NCBI GenBank assembly: GCA_017656305.1
Contig: JACDOG010000015.1
Coordinates: forward strand, 1 to 50,253
Source of the DNA: Thermoanaerobacteraceae bacterium
GTDB taxonomy: Bacteria; Bacillota; JADQBR01
DNA length: 50,253 bases
Direction of reading: 5' to 3'
The notes beneath the pieces are model-generated. The model saw only the letters and a list, made by a program, of their open reading frames with translations. It had not been told where the DNA came from and did no database searches. This document shows, in pieces, positions 24,140 through 32,194 of this stretch (its first letter is position 1; each line of letters begins with the position of its first letter). Position numbers and translations under genes: made by a program.

Positions 24140-25411
24140 ATGACCGACGGCAGATGGAGACTTGTATTAACCGTTTTCATAGGCGTATTAATCATACTGA
24201 CAGGATTTGGCTGCAGCAAAAAACCCCAGCAGAAACTGCAACTGCAGCAAAAACAGCTGGTGGGAGTCAGCCTGGCGGATATGAGCAGTGCCGGCGCCAA
24301 AACCATCAAAAAGGCCCTGGATAAATCCAAAGGGAAGCAGGTCAAATTTATCTACAAGGATGCGAAAAACGATGTGGCACAGCAGTCAATGCATGTAGAC
24401 GAACTCCTGGAACAAAAGATAAAAGTATTGCTAATAGAATTTATCAGTCCGACCGAAGCGGTGCGCTTGGCGGAAAAAGCAAAGGCAAAAGGCATCAAGG
24501 TTCTGGCTTTAAACATCCTGCCTGCCAATGTACCCGTTGACGGTTATATCGGTCCCGATTACACACGGGTAGGGCAATTACAGGGGCAGTACATTTTAAA
24601 CCAGAAGGACAAACTGAAATCACCGTCCGGGTTGACATTGATAGCCAAGGGCAGTCCCCGGGCAGTACCTATTGTTACCGGTCAAAAGCAGGTGCTGGGA
24701 GACAAGGTGGCAGTCACTACCAGGGAAATTTCTGACGAAAACCCCACGTTGACCAGGTCAGAGGTGGCAAAGGCTGTTTTGGAAGCGGGCAAAATGGGTG
24801 CGGTAACTGCTGAAAGCGAAACAATAACCAAAGCGTTGCTGGAGAATGCTGTTGATCCAACCCTGATCACAATTGGTACGGGCATTACCAAAGAAAGTGC
24901 TCAGGCAATGTTGATGGGGGTCCATGATGCTGATGTTGATTTGATGCCGGATTTGGTGGGAAGCCATGCGGCACGGGCGGTTTCCGAACTGCTGAAAAGC
25001 GAGGCGTGGAATGCCGAAACCATCATAGCCAACGGTAACTACGATATACCTGCCACTATTGTCCCGGTGCGCCTGATAACCAGGGAAAACCTGTTTTTGG
25101 TCAAGCAGCGTTTAGGGGACATCAAAGCCCAGCCGCCACAAAAAGGCTCTTCAGGCGAAAGCCAGGGGCAGAAACAGTCCCAGTCATCCTCCAGTTCGGA
25201 AAACTCGGGCGGTAGCCAGGGACAGAAAGGTTCCGGCGGCACCAAGCTCATCATTGAAACTACCGACGGTAAGAAAATGGAACTCCAGATTGACGGGGAG
25301 ATAAAATCGGTGCAGGTGGAAAAAGGAGGGCAGGGCAGGCAGGGACAGGGCCAGCAGCAGGGCGGTCAACAACAAGGGGGCGGCGGCCGGTCGGGAATGG
25401 GTGGTGCTTAA
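24140..25411 (+). CDS. Sugar-type substrate-binding lipoprotein with Gln/Gly/Ser-rich tail
   Basis: 423 aa. The lipobox region (LIILTGFGC) places it on the outer face of the membrane. Residues 30-330 fit a periplasmic-binding fold of the ribose/galactose type (GVSLADMSSAGAKTIKKAL, VDGYIGPDYTRVGQLQGQY). The last 95 residues are low-complexity Gln/Gly/Ser with a short ordered island (TKLIIETTDGKKMELQIDGE) between two such tracts. No ABC permease or ATPase is adjacent, so it may bind a ligand for sensing. ATG follows GAGGTGA. Confidence 0.8.
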   Translation: MTDGRWRLVLTVFIGVLIILTGFGCSKKPQQKLQLQQKQLVGVSLADMSSAGAKTIKKALDKSKGKQVKFIYKDAKNDVAQQSMHVDELLEQKIKVLLIEFISPTEAVRLAEKAKAKGIKVLALNILPANVPVDGYIGPDYTRVGQLQGQYILNQKDKLKSPSGLTLIAKGSPRAVPIVTGQKQVLGDKVAVTTREISDENPTLTRSEVAKAVLEAGKMGAVTAESETITKALLENAVDPTLITIGTGITKESAQAMLMGVHDADVDLMPDLVGSHAARAVSELLKSEAWNAETIIANGNYDIPATIVPVRLITRENLFLVKQRLGDIKAQPPQKGSSGESQGQKQSQSSSSSENSGGSQGQKGSGGTKLIIETTDGKKMELQIDGEIKSVQVEKGGQGRQGQGQQQGGQQQGGGGRSGMGGA

Positions 25412-25428
25412 AATCAAGCGTAAATAAA

Positions 25429-25455
25429 AACTCAGGTGTTTACCTGAGTTTTTTT
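25429..25455 (+). terminator. Terminator after the binding-protein gene
   Basis: AACTCAGGT-(4)-ACCTGAGTT followed by T bases. Confidence 0.85.
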
Positions 25456-26190
25456 CTATTTTAATATGGAAAAAGCTTCCGGGTTTTCCTTGAACCACTG
25501 GTACAGTCCCTTATCCAAGTCGAGATCCAGCGGCTGTTCCAAGGAAGGGGCAGCCATCAGCTTTAACCCCACCGAATTATGGTAGTTTTCGTTTTTTACA
25601 AATTCCCGCTTGCCGTTTTCGCCCTTGATACAGTAGTAGGCGGCGCCTCTCTTGTCGGCAAAAGGCTGGTACAGGGAGGAAAAATTGCTCTCAATCAGGT
25701 TGGCCATTACCAGGGGCCGCTCACCCGGATTGACGGTGATGTGCCCGTAATTGGGCGGGATAAACACTTTGTCACCTTTTTTGGCTTCTATGGCCATTAT
25801 TTCCTCCACTTCGCCGGCGCGGTTGTTTTTCTGGAGAATATACAGGGCCTCACCCTCCAGTACCTCGTAATATTCCGGATAGGTCTCCGAGGATTGAGGT
25901 TTGAGCGGGTGAAAGTGCCCGACGGTTTTTATGTATTCATGCCCGACAAGTCCCGGTAGAATCACCGTTATATCATAGCGAATATCATTGTCCAGGAATA
26001 GTGAACGGTCTTCGCGGTAATGCACGCCCCGGTACATGTAATACAACGGACGGTCGCTTAGCGGTACGGATTCGTACAGTACATCCGCGGCATCTTTCAA
26101 GCGCCTTACTGACGGCTGCGGTGCATAGATATTATCTGCAAACGTCAGGAGCCCATCAGCCGTAAGTTGAAAATCCTCATCAATTTTCAT
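25456..26190 (-). CDS. Cupin-type glucose-6-phosphate isomerase
   Basis: 244 aa enzyme of the archaeal-type PGI family (PF06560), interconverting glucose-6-P and fructose-6-P with a bound metal. The cupin metal motif is visible as VGHFHPLKPQSSETYPEYYE with GHITVNPG later; the flanking VGHEYIKT and PPNYGHITVNPGERPLV are also typical. ATG 26190 follows AGGAGGG; the track upstream to 26244 lacks a ribosome site. Its presence beside a bacterial genome suggests an ancient transfer from Archaea, known in other Firmicutes. Confidence 0.88.
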   Translation of the reverse strand: MKIDEDFQLTADGLLTFADNIYAPQPSVRRLKDAADVLYESVPLSDRPLYYMYRGVHYREDRSLFLDNDIRYDITVILPGLVGHEYIKTVGHFHPLKPQSSETYPEYYEVLEGEALYILQKNNRAGEVEEIMAIEAKKGDKVFIPPNYGHITVNPGERPLVMANLIESNFSSLYQPFADKRGAAYYCIKGENGKREFVKNENYHNSVGLKLMAAPSLEQPLDLDLDKGLYQWFKENPEAFSILK

Positions 26191-26364
26191 ATAAAACCCT
26201 CCTATGTAGGGTGAGTTTTCGAAATCCCGATACTTATTATACATCAGTGCCTGAAAAAAAACAAAGGTTTTAAAAAGGCCCGGTACTCAACCCGGAAACA
26301 GCAGTGAAATATGTAGCTTGCAGGAATTATTAACCGGACGGGTGAGTATCGGGTCAGTTGGAAA

Positions 26365-26523
26365 TTATACTTGTTTTAAAGGCTGGCTGCAGCAGTCTCC
26401 CGAAGTGTCGAAAGTAGAACCGCAGCTGTTGCAGTAATACTTACCTTCACTGAGCATGGGCTTTCCACAGCAGAAGTCAGGCAGTTTTTTTGTCTTGCCG
26501 CATTTGGTGCATACATATGCCAT
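26365..26523 (-). CDS. Small double zinc-ribbon protein
   Basis: 52 aa with eight cysteines: CTKCGK, FCCGKP, YCNSCGS and DCCSQP. It should bind one or two metal ions and resembles rubredoxin-like or YgiT-like knuckles. ATG 26523 follows AGGAGGTGA by 5 bases. It sits 20 bp after the gene ending at 26543, likely one operon. Function unknown. Confidence 0.7.
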   Translation of the reverse strand: MAYVCTKCGKTKKLPDFCCGKPMLSEGKYYCNSCGSTFDTSGDCCSQPLKQV

Positions 26524-26542
26524 GGTATCACCTCCTGCACAA

Positions 26543-26908
26543 CTATTTACCATACATCTCCTTGATTACTCTGCTGACCACTTCTCTTTCGTTATCGTCA
26601 AACATTCTCTTCAAGGAGAATTCCACTACTGTGGTTAATGAACCATCAGGCAATTCGTAAATTTCTGATTTTACAATTTTACCGATGCCAATGGTTTCCT
26701 GGCTTTTTGTGACGATCAGCACGTCCAGTCCTACGGGATAAACCAGCTTGTGTCCTTCGCGGAAAAAGCCCAGGATGATATTACCGGATGTTCTTTTCCA
26801 CAACAGCAGGTTTTCGTTATTGTCATCCTGTAATTTCTGCCCCGGTTCCTCGGGCAGTTCGTCAACAGGCAGCCGCAGTAACCATGTAAATTCAAATTTG
26901 TAACCCAT
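26543..26908 (-). CDS. Hypothetical protein (beta-rich, ~121 aa)
   Basis: 121 aa, no signal peptide or membrane segment. The middle (YPVGLDVLIVTKSQETIGIGKI) reads as beta strands, and the end is a charged helix. ATG 26908 has GGAGAGGTGG upstream. Not recognised. Co-transcribed with the zinc-ribbon gene. Confidence 0.6.
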   Translation of the reverse strand: MGYKFEFTWLLRLPVDELPEEPGQKLQDDNNENLLLWKRTSGNIILGFFREGHKLVYPVGLDVLIVTKSQETIGIGKIVKSEIYELPDGSLTTVVEFSLKRMFDDNEREVVSRVIKEMYGK

Positions 26909-27084
26909 ACATGCCACCTCTCCTTTATAGCTTTGCATAGAGATAAACTTATTATGCTTAAATTTACCATAAATTAGTCTGCTTGGCTAGTTTTTTGGAT
27001 AAAGAGATTACTTCTTTTTGCTAGTCAGGAGCATATATATTTATTAAACCGTGTTATGACGCTTAGCCTAGGGGGGTGGAATGC

Positions 27085-27990
27085 ATGGACGTCTTGGAAC
27101 GTTTGCAACAATATCGCGAACAGGAAAAAGCCTTGGCTTGGGAAGGCACTTTTCTGGATTACCTGGACCTGGTGAAGAAAAGACCGGAAATTACCAGATT
27201 AGCTCATGCCAGAATCTACGACATGATAGTCAGCGCCGGTGTGAAAAATACCGAAAACGGGAAAAAATACGCTTTTTTTGAATCCGAAATATTTGGTCTG
27301 GATAAGACGTTGGAAAGACTGGTGGAAGACTACTTTCATTCCGCGGCACGTCGCCTGGATGTAAGGAAAAGAATTTTGCTGCTCATGGGTCCGGTTAGCG
27401 GCGGGAAGTCCACCATTGTTGCCCTGTTAAAACGGGGGCTGGAGCGGTACACCCGCACCGAAGAAGGAGCGGTTTACGCCATAAAAGGATGCCCCATGCA
27501 TGAAGAACCGCTGCACCTGATACCCCACGAACTGCGGGAGGAATTTTCCAAGGAATACGGGGTTTATATTGAAGGTAACCTGTGTCCCTCCTGCCGTCTG
27601 AGAGTGGAAGAGGAATTTAACGGCCAAATTGAAAAGGTGCCGGTGGAGCGAATTGTCTTTTCCGAAGAAAACCGGGTGGGAATCGGTACTTTCAGCCCTT
27701 CTGACCCCAAATCCCAGGACATAGCCGACTTGACTGGAAGTATTGACTTTTCGACCATTGCTGAATACGGCTCGGAATCCGACCCACGCGCCTACCGGTT
27801 TGACGGCGAGTTAAACAAGGCCAACCGCGGAATCATGGAATTCCAGGAAATGTTAAAAGCGGACGAAAAGTTTTTATACAGTCTTCTCAGCTTGTCCCAG
27901 GAAGGAAACTTCAAAACAGGCCGTTTTGCTCTGATTTCCGCTGACGAGAAGAATGTATGCTCATTGCACCAAAATATTTATTTAAACTAA
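27085..27990 (+). CDS. prkA: prkA 5' part, interrupted by a 4.3-kb element
   Basis: Codes for residues 1-288 of the serine protein kinase PrkA, then 13 foreign codons to a stop at 27990. PrkA is a AAA-fold kinase made in the sporulating mother cell. The Walker A motif GPVSGGKST is at 102-110. Other signatures: RRLDVRKRILLLMG, AIKGCPMHEEPLHLIPHEL, GTFSPSDPKSQDIADLTGS, ESDPRAYRFDGELNKANRG. A cysteine pair (LCPSC) replaces the B. subtilis sequence there. ATG 27085 follows AGGGGGGTGG. Homology ends exactly at SADE (codon GAG 27946-27948) and resumes with MIVAHTNE at 32212. A short inactive protein may be made while the element is present. Confidence 0.93.
   Translation: MDVLERLQQYREQEKALAWEGTFLDYLDLVKKRPEITRLAHARIYDMIVSAGVKNTENGKKYAFFESEIFGLDKTLERLVEDYFHSAARRLDVRKRILLLMGPVSGGKSTIVALLKRGLERYTRTEEGAVYAIKGCPMHEEPLHLIPHELREEFSKEYGVYIEGNLCPSCRLRVEEEFNGQIEKVPVERIVFSEENRVGIGTFSPSDPKSQDIADLTGSIDFSTIAEYGSESDPRAYRFDGELNKANRGIMEFQEMLKADEKFLYSLLSLSQEGNFKTGRFALISADEKNVCSLHQNIYLN
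27932..27962. other. attL of the prkA element
   Basis: Left junction. prkA side TTTCCGCTGAC, crossover GA at 27946-27947, then the element arm GAAGAATGTATGC. The arm half-site AAGAATGT is the inverted copy of the one in attR. Confidence 0.8.
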
Positions 27991-29546
27991 AAGAACCTGG
28001 GATAAATATGCAGGTCGAACTTACCACGGCCTGTTTTATTTACTATAACCTGATCTACAAGCTCACGCAAGAGCTTGTTTCTTAATGTCTTGTTTTCTGT
28101 CTCTTTATATGCTTTGAGAAATGTTTTGATGTTTTCTTTCAGGGTTTTCAGGTCTTGTTCATATTCATTTTTATTATTTGCCGGCTGCTTATCTGAAATT
28201 TTTTCCAAGGTTTCCAGTTCTCGTTCAATATCCATTTTGCGGCGGAGGAACATTTCGTCATCATAAATACCGTTTTCATACTTTTCACAAATAAAGTCCA
28301 GACGGCGTTTTAATTCCGCCGCTCTTTTTTGTGCCAGTGCCTCGGTATCGGCGGCAGCTGCCGCTTCTTTCTGTTGGTTGTAAGTATCGTTGAAAAGCTC
28401 CTTTAATTTTTTCATGTCAAAGCTGCCGAGCATTTTCAGGTACTTGATGATGCTGTTTTCAACGTCACGATACTTGACGAAAGTGCATCCCGGAGTGCGG
28501 CACCAGAGAAATTCTTTTTTATAAACGCTTTTTTCTCCGTCTTTTTTTGTATAGTGCTGCACGGAATACTGGCGGATCATCCGGTTGCCGCATTTTGAGC
28601 AGGTTACCAGTCCTGCCAGTTCGCAGGGTGAAAAATCCAATTTGGTGTTGGGGAGTTTTCCAGACAGTTTATTAAGCTTTTTTTGGGCCAAATTCCACGT
28701 TTCATCGTCGATAAGTGGTTCGTGGGCGTTTTCAACGACTATCCATTCATTTTCAGGGCGGTCATAATACTTGTTGCCCACTCTTTTTCTAGTGCGGTAT
28801 TTAAGAGTGCCGTGATATACGGGGTTTTCCAATATCCGTTTAACGGTTAAATAGCTCCAGCTTTTTGCTTTTCGCGGGGTGGGTATTCCGAGGTTGGTCA
28901 GGTAAGTGGCTATAGCCCGGAATGACACATCTTTTTTAATACCGTTTTCATCTTCCAGGCCATAGACATATAACGTAAATATCAATCTAACGATTTGGGC
29001 TTCTTCCTCTGTGGGCTGCAGCCGGCTTGTACGGGAATTCAGTTCATACCCATAGGGGGCGGCGCCGACAACCCATTTTCCTTCTGCTGCAAGGTTGTAT
29101 TTGGCCCCCACCAGTCGTTCTTTAATCATTTCAAATTCTTCCCGGGCCAAAAAGAGTTCAAAACGAATTTGCCGCAGGTCGGAAGGGTTGGACGGGTCAT
29201 AAATTTTATGTGGAGTGATAATGAATATCCGTTTTTCCATGATCAAGTCATAGATTTGACCCATGTCACTGTAAGTGCCGCGGCCTATCCGGGGGATTTC
29301 CTTTACGGCTATGGCATTATATTTACCGGCTTTCAGGTCACTTAAAACTTGCTGGAAAACCGGTCGGGTTTCTATTTTATCACCCGACCCGATTTCTTCT
29401 ACTGTATCGAATGGAATTTCAAACTTATTAAGGGCTTGGAGCATGATATTTTTTTGGGTGGCTAGGGTGTCTTCGCCGGTCCGTTTTTCCTTTTCTATAT
29501 CCTGTCTGGAACGTCTGAGGTAGCATATTATTGAACTGATCTGCAC
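27987..29546 (-). CDS. Large serine recombinase of the prkA element
   Basis: 519 aa. Catalytic resolvase domain (about 1-145) with nucleophile Ser13 in CYLRRSRQD, Arg in EIPRIGRG, then the recombinase domain (GAAPYGYELN, SYLTVKRILENPVYHGTLKY), a zinc ribbon (CSKCGNR ... CRTPGC) and a long coiled coil (about 370-490). This is the SpoIVCA/phage-integrase architecture, able to integrate and excise. GTG 29546 is 8 bases after GGAG; the frame opens at 29555 but that codon overlaps the site. It ends 40 bp inside the left element border and overlaps the prkA read-through tail. No convincing sigma-E promoter was found. Confidence 0.92.
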   Translation of the reverse strand: MQISSIICYLRRSRQDIEKEKRTGEDTLATQKNIMLQALNKFEIPFDTVEEIGSGDKIETRPVFQQVLSDLKAGKYNAIAVKEIPRIGRGTYSDMGQIYDLIMEKRIFIITPHKIYDPSNPSDLRQIRFELFLAREEFEMIKERLVGAKYNLAAEGKWVVGAAPYGYELNSRTSRLQPTEEEAQIVRLIFTLYVYGLEDENGIKKDVSFRAIATYLTNLGIPTPRKAKSWSYLTVKRILENPVYHGTLKYRTRKRVGNKYYDRPENEWIVVENAHEPLIDDETWNLAQKKLNKLSGKLPNTKLDFSPCELAGLVTCSKCGNRMIRQYSVQHYTKKDGEKSVYKKEFLWCRTPGCTFVKYRDVENSIIKYLKMLGSFDMKKLKELFNDTYNQQKEAAAAADTEALAQKRAAELKRRLDFICEKYENGIYDDEMFLRRKMDIERELETLEKISDKQPANNKNEYEQDLKTLKENIKTFLKAYKETENKTLRNKLLRELVDQVIVNKTGRGKFDLHIYPRFF

Positions 29547-29904
29547 ATATATCACTCCAATTTTATTATTGGTGTTATATTTATATTAGCTGCATACCAA
29601 AATATATACTTTTCATGAAAAATAGAAAATTTACGTTTTCAGCCAAAAGCTGTTAAAAGATAGTTAATAGTGTAAATCCACTATATAACAAAACTATCAT
29701 GAGCCTCAGCTCACAGGTCTGAATGAAAATCCTGGTTCTTCTCCTGAACGATTTTCGTGTAAAAAAGCATTAAAAATTGTAACTCTTGAACAGAACCTGT
29801 TGATTTTAAGGTTTCCCTCCGGCGGAGGTTTTGGTAACATTACAATACTTAACTGCATTTACATTTTTTGGAGGATTTTTGTGTTGGGCGTTGAACTATA
29901 ACCA
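29547..29904. other. Intergenic region inside the element
   Basis: AT-rich divergent spacer between the recombinase and the SpoIID-like fragment; it must hold the recombinase promoter. A small hairpin CCTCC-GGCGG-type (CCCTCCGGCGGAGG) lies near 29815. A ribosome site (ttggagg, ~29868-29875) precedes a GTG that opens a six-codon frame GTG...CTA-TAA ending just before ATG 29905. I see no complete gene. Confidence 0.5.
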
Positions 29905-30294
29905 ATGGAAGCACTCAAAGCCGGAGCCATGGCTGTTAAAATGTATGGATGGTATCACGTAAAGTACCCGAAATATCCTGCTTGGGGTGCAGATGTAGAT
30001 AACACGATAAATAGCCAAGTATACAAGCTTGGTTCGAATTACTGGAAAACAAATGATGCGGTTGATGCCATTCATGGTCTGGGTTTTCGTAGGAACTGGA
30101 AATGGATTGATCCGTTTTTATTTGAGACATCGTATTACGCCGGTACTTATGATGGTTCGCGAACAGACGGTGAGCACATGACCCAAAATGGTTCGCATTA
30201 CTGGGCCGACCAGGGCAAGACATACTCTTGGATTTTAACGTACTACTATGACTCTTCAGACCAGTACGTTTTCGAGGAGTTCTTTAACTACTAA
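29905..30294 (+). pseudogene. SpoIID-like domain protein, N-terminally broken
   Basis: 129 codons resembling the C-terminal half of SpoIID/LytB-type proteins, which cut peptidoglycan during engulfment: MEALKAGAMAVKMYGWYHV, then NSQVYKLGS, DAIHGLGF, and MTQNGSHYWADQGKTYSWIL. The signal peptide and first half are missing. An in-frame TAA sits two codons before ATG 29905, preceded by VLGVEL, which looks like the lost family sequence. The ATG itself has no ribosome site. Most likely a decaying gene; re-initiation from the short upstream frame is possible. Confidence 0.6.
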
Positions 30295-30316
30295 GGTGCC
30301 ACGAATGGAGGTTACG

Positions 30317-30353
30317 CTCTGGCTTCCCAGTGCTCTTGATTGGGAAGCCAGAG
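30317..30353. repeat. Perfect 13-bp hairpin
   Basis: CTCTGGCTTCCCA and TGGGAAGCCAGAG with an 11-base loop. There is no T-run, so it may be a weak terminator or an mRNA-stabilising stem before the gene at 30386. Confidence 0.65.
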
Positions 30354-30385
30354 GATTGTGTTACGAATAAAAGGAGAATTCGCAC

Positions 30386-30871
30386 ATGTCAAAGAAGAGA
30401 GTTTTGCTGTTCATATTATTAGCGTTTCTAGGATTACAGATAATAGGGTGTGGGCATAGGAATGCAACTGGTGAAGGTGAAAACGCTTCAGACAAACATG
30501 AAAATAGTATAGATGTAATCTATTCCTTCGCGAAATTTGTTAACGAAAAGAACTACCCAGAAGCTTTGAGTCTATTGACCCTCCAGCTCCGAGGAGGGTT
30601 TTCCATGGGTAATAACGCTCCATTGCGTAACATTGAGCATATGGAAATAACGCGGGTAAAAGATATGAGTAATCGATGGTCTCCGGGACGCTCTGCCATG
30701 GGTGCTGCCGAGGTACGGATTTATTATGTTGAAATAGATTATAAAATAAAAGGGATCATATTTTCTTATTTAAAGGACGGTCCCTATTATCACAAAGTTG
30801 TTGTTTTGAAGGAAACCCCGGACAGCCCCTGGCTTATAGATGAAATGTCTACTGCACCGAAGCAGCCATAG
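30386..30871 (+). CDS. DUF4829-type lipoprotein
   Basis: 161 aa. A lipoprotein signal with Cys at residue 22 (LQIIGCGH), then a small NTF2-like domain starting VIYSFAKFVNEKNYPEALSLLT, as in DUF4829 proteins of spore formers. The end (VVLKETPDSPWLIDEM) is typical. A ribosome site AAAGGAG is present. Carried inside the prkA element; its role there is unknown. Confidence 0.72.
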   Translation: MSKKRVLLFILLAFLGLQIIGCGHRNATGEGENASDKHENSIDVIYSFAKFVNEKNYPEALSLLTLQLRGGFSMGNNAPLRNIEHMEITRVKDMSNRWSPGRSAMGAAEVRIYYVEIDYKIKGIIFSYLKDGPYYHKVVVLKETPDSPWLIDEMSTAPKQP

Positions 30872-31045
30872 AATCCGTTGAGTATATTGGCAAAGGCCTA
30901 TTAGTTTCTTAAGAGTAAAATTCTTGTCAAATGGAAAGAAAAATTACGAAGCAATAGGTTTAATCCCTGGTAACTCCGGTATGACAACCATATCTTTTAA
31001 TGATATAATACTGCTACAATAGAATTTGGGGGGAGGTAATTACTG

Positions 31046-31384
31046 GTGGCTGTCAATGTTCCAATATTGCAGGAAGAACTGAACAGGATAAGCAAAAAAA
31101 TTATTGAAATGTGTAAGCCGGAGAAAATAATCATGTTTGGTTCTTTAGCTGCTGGTAATGCCGAAGAATACAGCGATATAGATTTAGCGGTTGTTATGGA
31201 TACTGATTTAAGATTTGTTGAAAGAATTCTTCATCTTGTCGAACTCACGGACCCGCAGGTACCGGTGGATTTTATGGTTTATACTCCGAAAGAATTCCAA
31301 CAGATGATTGAAGAAGACAACCTGTTCTTAACGGAAGAGGTTTTAAAAAAGGGAGTTATCTTATATGACAGAAACTTCTCGTGA
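31046..31384 (+). CDS. MNT-domain nucleotidyltransferase (antitoxin of MNT/HEPN pair)
   Basis: 112 aa minimal nucleotidyltransferase. The motif GS at 32-33 followed by D44 and D46 (FGSLAAGNAEEYSDIDLAVV) holds the catalytic residues. In characterised pairs the MNT protein inactivates the HEPN ribonuclease by adding AMP to a tyrosine. GTG 31046 follows GGGGGGAGGT. It overlaps the HEPN gene by 20 bp, the usual tight coupling. Confidence 0.88.
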   Translation: MAVNVPILQEELNRISKKIIEMCKPEKIIMFGSLAAGNAEEYSDIDLAVVMDTDLRFVERILHLVELTDPQVPVDFMVYTPKEFQQMIEEDNLFLTEEVLKKGVILYDRNFS

Positions 31385-31757
31385 ATATAAGTTATGGCTT
31401 GAATATGCGGATGAAGACCTGAAGGCTGCGGAAGAATTGATAAAAGTGCAGTTGTATAATAGTGCCTGTTTTCATGCTCACCAAGCTGCAGAAAAAAGCT
31501 TAAAAGCTTTTTTGGTAAAAAACAAAGTCAATCCGCCGAGAATTCATAAATTGGTTGGCCTAATAAGGTTATGTAAAGATATAGATGAAAAATTTGAACA
31601 GGTGAGAAAAAAAGCGCTTCGGCTGGATGTTTATTACATTCCTACGCGCTATCCCAATGCACCTGTGGGCAGCTTGCCTGATGGGTTGCCAAACAAAAAG
31701 GATGCAGATGACGCTTTGGAAATTGCAAAAACAATCAGGGAGTTTATAGAAAAATAA
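31365..31757 (+). CDS. HEPN-domain protein (toxin of MNT/HEPN pair)
   Basis: 130 aa helical HEPN domain: YADEDLKAAEELI, then SACFHAHQAAEKSLKAFLV, the family signature, and a C-terminal helix DADDALEIAKTIREFI. The exact RNase motif RxxxxH is not clear to me, so activity is uncertain. It may act to keep the element in the population. A strong terminator follows at 31861. Confidence 0.85.
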   Translation: MTETSREYKLWLEYADEDLKAAEELIKVQLYNSACFHAHQAAEKSLKAFLVKNKVNPPRIHKLVGLIRLCKDIDEKFEQVRKKALRLDVYYIPTRYPNAPVGSLPDGLPNKKDADDALEIAKTIREFIEK

Positions 31758-31860
31758 CAGGCATTCAGATAGCCTCCGGTAGCGATCCCGGAGGTTATTT
31801 ATTTTTTCCAGGGTCTTATTCCGCAAACTTGAAGTATATTTTTGTCAAATATTTTTCATG

Positions 31861-31900
31861 CGCTGGTTATCAAGGTACTCATTGATGACCGGCGTTTTTT
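31861..31900 (+). terminator. Terminator after the HEPN gene
   Basis: CGCTGGTTATCA pairs with TGATGACCGGCG (12 bp including two G-U pairs), followed by TTTTTT. A second, weaker hairpin (CCTCCGG/CCGGAGG) lies near 31773-31795. Confidence 0.8.
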
Positions 31901-32014
31901 ATTAAAAAAAGAAAAGGATGGTGAGCGCAACTGGTTCTATACCATTACATAATTTTTATTAAAGCAGACAAGCTTTGCTGCATATGTTTTTAAAAATGAA
32001 AGGTGGTGACCCCG

Positions 32015-32179
32015 GTGAAGCCTCAAGTGCAAGAAGAAGGGAAAAAAGTGGTACAGTTGGAATCCAAGTTTGGAACGATTTATATATATCCACCTGAGAA
32101 GCCAGCGACGGAGGATGACGCGAAAAGGCTTTACCGGGTGTTGTTAGAGTGTTTGACGGAGAGAAAGAAAAGTAATTGA
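32015..32179 (+). CDS. 54-residue protein at the right end of the element
   Basis: 54 aa, starting KPQVQEEGKKVVQLESKFG, then TIYIYPPEKPATEDDAKRLY and a Lys-rich end. It is similar to small proteins I have seen beside recombinase genes in Clostridia, but I cannot name a family. A ribosome site AGGTGG lies 8 bases before GTG 32015. It ends 31 bp before the attR crossover, so it could be a recombination directionality factor. This is inference from size and position only. Confidence 0.6.
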   Translation: MKPQVQEEGKKVVQLESKFGTIYIYPPEKPATEDDAKRLYRVLLECLTERKKSN

Positions 32180-32194
32180 CGTTTTAGTATTATG

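Noticed and set aside
27000-27084. Sigma-E promoter of prkA (GCATATAT ... TATGACGC)
   Set aside because: The -10 part fits poorly and spacing is off; expected from biology but not supported well enough to list.
29547-29680. Sigma-E or sigma-K promoter of the recombinase
   Set aside because: AT-rich sequence gives several weak matches, none clearly better than chance.
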